Source: Firmicutes bacterium UBA1535 (GTDB lineage: Bacteria; Bacillota; Clostridia; Tissierellales; Sedimentibacteraceae). From it: 5,052 bases of DNA. Of the stretch, positions 2,832-5,052 are shown in pieces. Position 1 is the first letter of the stretch, and every line of letters starts with the position of its first letter. Both the position numbers and the translations under genes were made by a program. The stretch is taken from NCBI GenBank assembly GCA_002323775.1, contig DCPV01000075.1:1-5052 (forward strand). Reading direction: 5' to 3'. The notes under the pieces are model-generated. The model searched no databases. It was not told where the DNA came from and worked only from the letters and a program-made list of their open reading frames with translations.

Positions 2832-5052
2832 ATGAAAAAAGCAAAGTTAAATCAAGAAAGGAAAGATTTTATGCAAAAAGCGAGAAAAACAAAATTTGGA
2901 ATGCAGTTATTGTCAATTCTTGTATCACTATTTATGGTGCTGGGTATGATACCTAATTCAGCGTTCGCACAAGGACAAGCTAATGATATAATTCTCTCAA
3001 ATCTGATTGCTGAGAATGATTCAAAGGAAGCTGGCAATGTATCAACTGGCAGTGCAATAACAATGAGCAGCTTAGCAAGCGATGGGTCGATTCCAATAAG
3101 CGATGAAGAAGGATTAAAGAATATTAAAAATGATTTGTCAGGTAAATACATATTAACTGGCAACATTACTTTGACAGAATCTTGGACACCGCTTGGAACA
3201 TTTAACGGTACATTAGATGGAGACGGGTATACTATAAGTGGATTAAGTATAAATAATTCAACTGATAGCAATATAGGTTTGTTTAGTGTAATCGGAGGAG
3301 AAGGTACTGTAGAAAATTTAAAAATATTTGGAACAGTTACTGGAGCTAAAAATTATATTGGTGGAATTGCCGGAACAAATAATGGTACGATTAAAAATTG
3401 TATTAATAATGTGAATGTCAGCGGAGGTACTTCCGGTCAATATGTAGGTGGAATTGCCGGCAATTCATTCGGTACATCTGCTGTGTTGTCAAAAATTATA
3501 GGCTGTGTTAATCTTGGAAATATTGAGGGAAAAAACTATGTAGGCGGAATTGCCGGACAAGGAAAATATGCCAATATTGGATATTGCTACAATGCAGGGA
3601 CTATAAGCGATACAGTAAAAGGAGCACGTTTTGCCGGATTAGTTGGTTTTTCTGGCAGTGGAGGGAAGCTATATAGAAGCTATAATTTGGGACAGGTTAA
3701 TATTACAAAAGGAAGTTCAGGAACTGTTTTGATAGGATTTCTCGTGGGGATGTCGATGGACAATTGCTATTGGCTTTCTGATATGCAGGGCTCACTAATG
3801 TCTCATGAGGGCGGAGGAGCTGCTACAAATTATAGTGCTAAGACATCAAGTGAATTAAAGGAAGCAAGCTTTCTTGACATTATTAATGTAGATGCACCGG
3901 AAGGCAGTCAATTTGTTTCTGATGATAATAATATAAACAATGGCTATCCAATTCTTGAGTGTCAATTACCAAAGGTCGCTAAGTTTGAAGTTCAATTTAA
4001 TATAAATACTGATGATGCTTCACTTACGGTAAAAGACGAAAAAGGTGCTAAAAAAATTGGCTCTAACGGTCTATATAAATTACCGGCAGGAGATTATACT
4101 TATTCAGCATCTGCTTTTGGATATCAAGATAAAAATGACATTCCTTTTACAGTTACAGATAATGAAAATCCTAGTGTGATTAATGTTATTTTATTAGAAG
4201 CTGATAAACAGACAGTTAGCTTTTCAGGTTTACCACAAGGAGCCTTAATTTCAGTTAAGCATGAGGTGGGCGGAAAGATGAATCCTGAATCAGATGGCAG
4301 ATATAAACTACCTTCAGGGACATATTCGTATTGCGTTGTTGCAAAAGGTTATGACTTGTTTGAAAATACCTTTGAAGTGCTGGATAAATCAGTAACTATT
4401 CCGGTTACTATGATTCCGCTTGGTAATCCACAGCCTTGGGACGGAATAACAAAAACATCAGTTGCTCCGATGGATGGCATATATTACATAAAAAGCGGTG
4501 CAGAGTTAGCTTGGTTTGCCGCAGAGATAAATAATAAAAATCTTTTATTGTCAAAAGTGATGCTTCTGAATGATATCGACCTTGGAGGTAAAAATTGGAC
4601 ATCTATAGGTAGTTATGATAGGACTTTTAATGGTAGCTTTGATGGTAATAATTGCACTATCAGTAATCTTAGTGGTAATTGCTATGGCTTGTTCTATGGT
4701 TTAGGTAGTAGCGGTATAATTAAAAACCTTAGCGTATCTGGTTCAATAACTGGCACTAGCAACACAGGTGGAATTGTTGGAGTAAGCTCTGGAAAGATAG
4801 AAAATTGTCTTTCTGGTGTAAGCATAAATGCTAATGGGCAGCGGGTAGGTGGTATTGCTGGTAATAACAGTGGTACAATCTCAGGCTGTGTGGCTATAGC
4901 TTCTGTAAATAATTATTTTAATAGCACAAATATCAATAAGGAAAATTTAGCTTTAGGAGGAATTTCCGGACAAAATTCCGGCATAATTGAATATAGCTAC
5001 AATATATCGACAGTAAGCTCTACAGGTATAAGTAACAACGGCTTTGGTAACA
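2832..5052 (+). CDS. Large secreted GLUG-motif repeat protein under B12 control (C-terminus outside window)
   Basis: The frame is open to the right edge; 740 residues are visible. GGAGG (2821-2825), 6 nt before the ATG, sets the start. A long basic n-region (1-23), a hydrophobic core (24-40) and AFA|Q (44-47) form a Sec signal peptide, so the protein is exported. Two similar modules follow. Module 1 (about 89-317) has an entry segment ending in LTGNITL, then FNGTLDGDGYTISGL (124-138), then GLUG repeats with YIGGIAG, YVGGIAG (twice) and FAGLVG. Module 2 (about 553 to the edge) repeats this order with LLNDIDL, FNGSFDGNNCTISNL (599-613) and TGGIVG, VGGIAG, LGGISG. Between them are two PEGA-like repeats (about 384-455 and 459-528), each with YKLP.G.Y.Y and a later GY. 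GLUG repeats are typical of adhesin-like beta-helical surface proteins. The cell-wall anchor, if any, is beyond the window. The function is unknown; the riboswitch suggests a link to B12 or corrinoid uptake. Confidence 0.9.
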   Translation, partial: MKKAKLNQERKDFMQKARKTKFGMQLLSILVSLFMVLGMIPNSAFAQGQANDIILSNLIAENDSKEAGNVSTGSAITMSSLASDGSIPISDEEGLKNIKNDLSGKYILTGNITLTESWTPLGTFNGTLDGDGYTISGLSINNSTDSNIGLFSVIGGEGTVENLKIFGTVTGAKNYIGGIAGTNNGTIKNCINNVNVSGGTSGQYVGGIAGNSFGTSAVLSKIIGCVNLGNIEGKNYVGGIAGQGKYANIGYCYNAGTISDTVKGARFAGLVGFSGSGGKLYRSYNLGQVNITKGSSGTVLIGFLVGMSMDNCYWLSDMQGSLMSHEGGGAATNYSAKTSSELKEASFLDIINVDAPEGSQFVSDDNNINNGYPILECQLPKVAKFEVQFNINTDDASLTVKDEKGAKKIGSNGLYKLPAGDYTYSASAFGYQDKNDIPFTVTDNENPSVINVILLEADKQTVSFSGLPQGALISVKHEVGGKMNPESDGRYKLPSGTYSYCVVAKGYDLFENTFEVLDKSVTIPVTMIPLGNPQPWDGITKTSVAPMDGIYYIKSGAELAWFAAEINNKNLLLSKVMLLNDIDLGGKNWTSIGSYDRTFNGSFDGNNCTISNLSGNCYGLFYGLGSSGIIKNLSVSGSITGTSNTGGIVGVSSGKIENCLSGVSINANGQRVGGIAGNNSGTISGCVAIASVNNYFNSTNINKENLALGGISGQNSGIIEYSYNISTVSSTGISNNGFGN

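Noticed and set aside
2852..3271. Minus-strand ORF of 139 codons
   Set aside because: It is antisense to the signal peptide and first repeats of the secreted protein, whose motifs and ribosome-binding site are clear.
3355..3560. Repeated GGTGGAATTGCCGG stretches as a CRISPR-like array
   Set aside because: They are in frame, encode the GGIAG core of GLUG repeats, are unequal in flanking sequence, and lie within an open coding frame.
4408..4602. Minus-strand ORF of 64 codons
   Set aside because: Antisense to the second GLUG module; no independent support.

Overview
The window is AT-rich DNA with strong GGAGG ribosome-binding sites, a T-box leader, a cobalamin riboswitch and intrinsic terminators with U-tracts. 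This fits a low-GC Firmicute, most likely an anaerobic Clostridium-type organism. The species cannot be named from the sequence.

Left part, minus strand (1-1446). The start of trpB (tryptophan synthase beta chain) runs off the left edge, and the cut falls in the codon expected to encode the PLP-binding lysine. Upstream of it lies a tryptophan T-box leader with its own sigma-A-type promoter. The leader has one specifier domain (codon UGG) but two successive antiterminator/terminator modules. Each module carries a UGGC that can pair with the GCCA end of tRNA-Trp. Upstream of this is a complete gene for a cytoplasmic parvulin-type peptidyl-prolyl isomerase with no signal peptide.

Middle part, minus strand (1447-2330). 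A small single-DUF11-domain protein of 126 aa is followed by a hairpin, a doubtful cysteine-rich small ORF, and a 31-bp stem-loop. Both hairpins pair better as minus-strand RNA, because their A.C mismatches on the plus strand become G.U pairs on the minus strand. This suggests they act in the minus-strand transcript.

Right part, plus strand (2330-5052). A near-consensus promoter, a cobalamin (B12) riboswitch and its terminator precede a large secreted protein that is still open at the right edge (740 residues visible). It has a signal peptide and two blocks of GLUG-motif repeats separated by two PEGA-like repeats. An 8-nt segment just after the B12 box is perfectly complementary to the loop and 3' arm of the terminator, which gives a simple antitermination model. 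The protein is probably made when B12 is scarce. A surface role in corrinoid capture or in acquiring B12 from the surroundings is a reasonable but unproven idea.

The two control systems are the most striking content: a tRNA-sensing leader with repeated decision points for tryptophan synthesis, and a B12 riboswitch in front of an adhesin-like surface protein.
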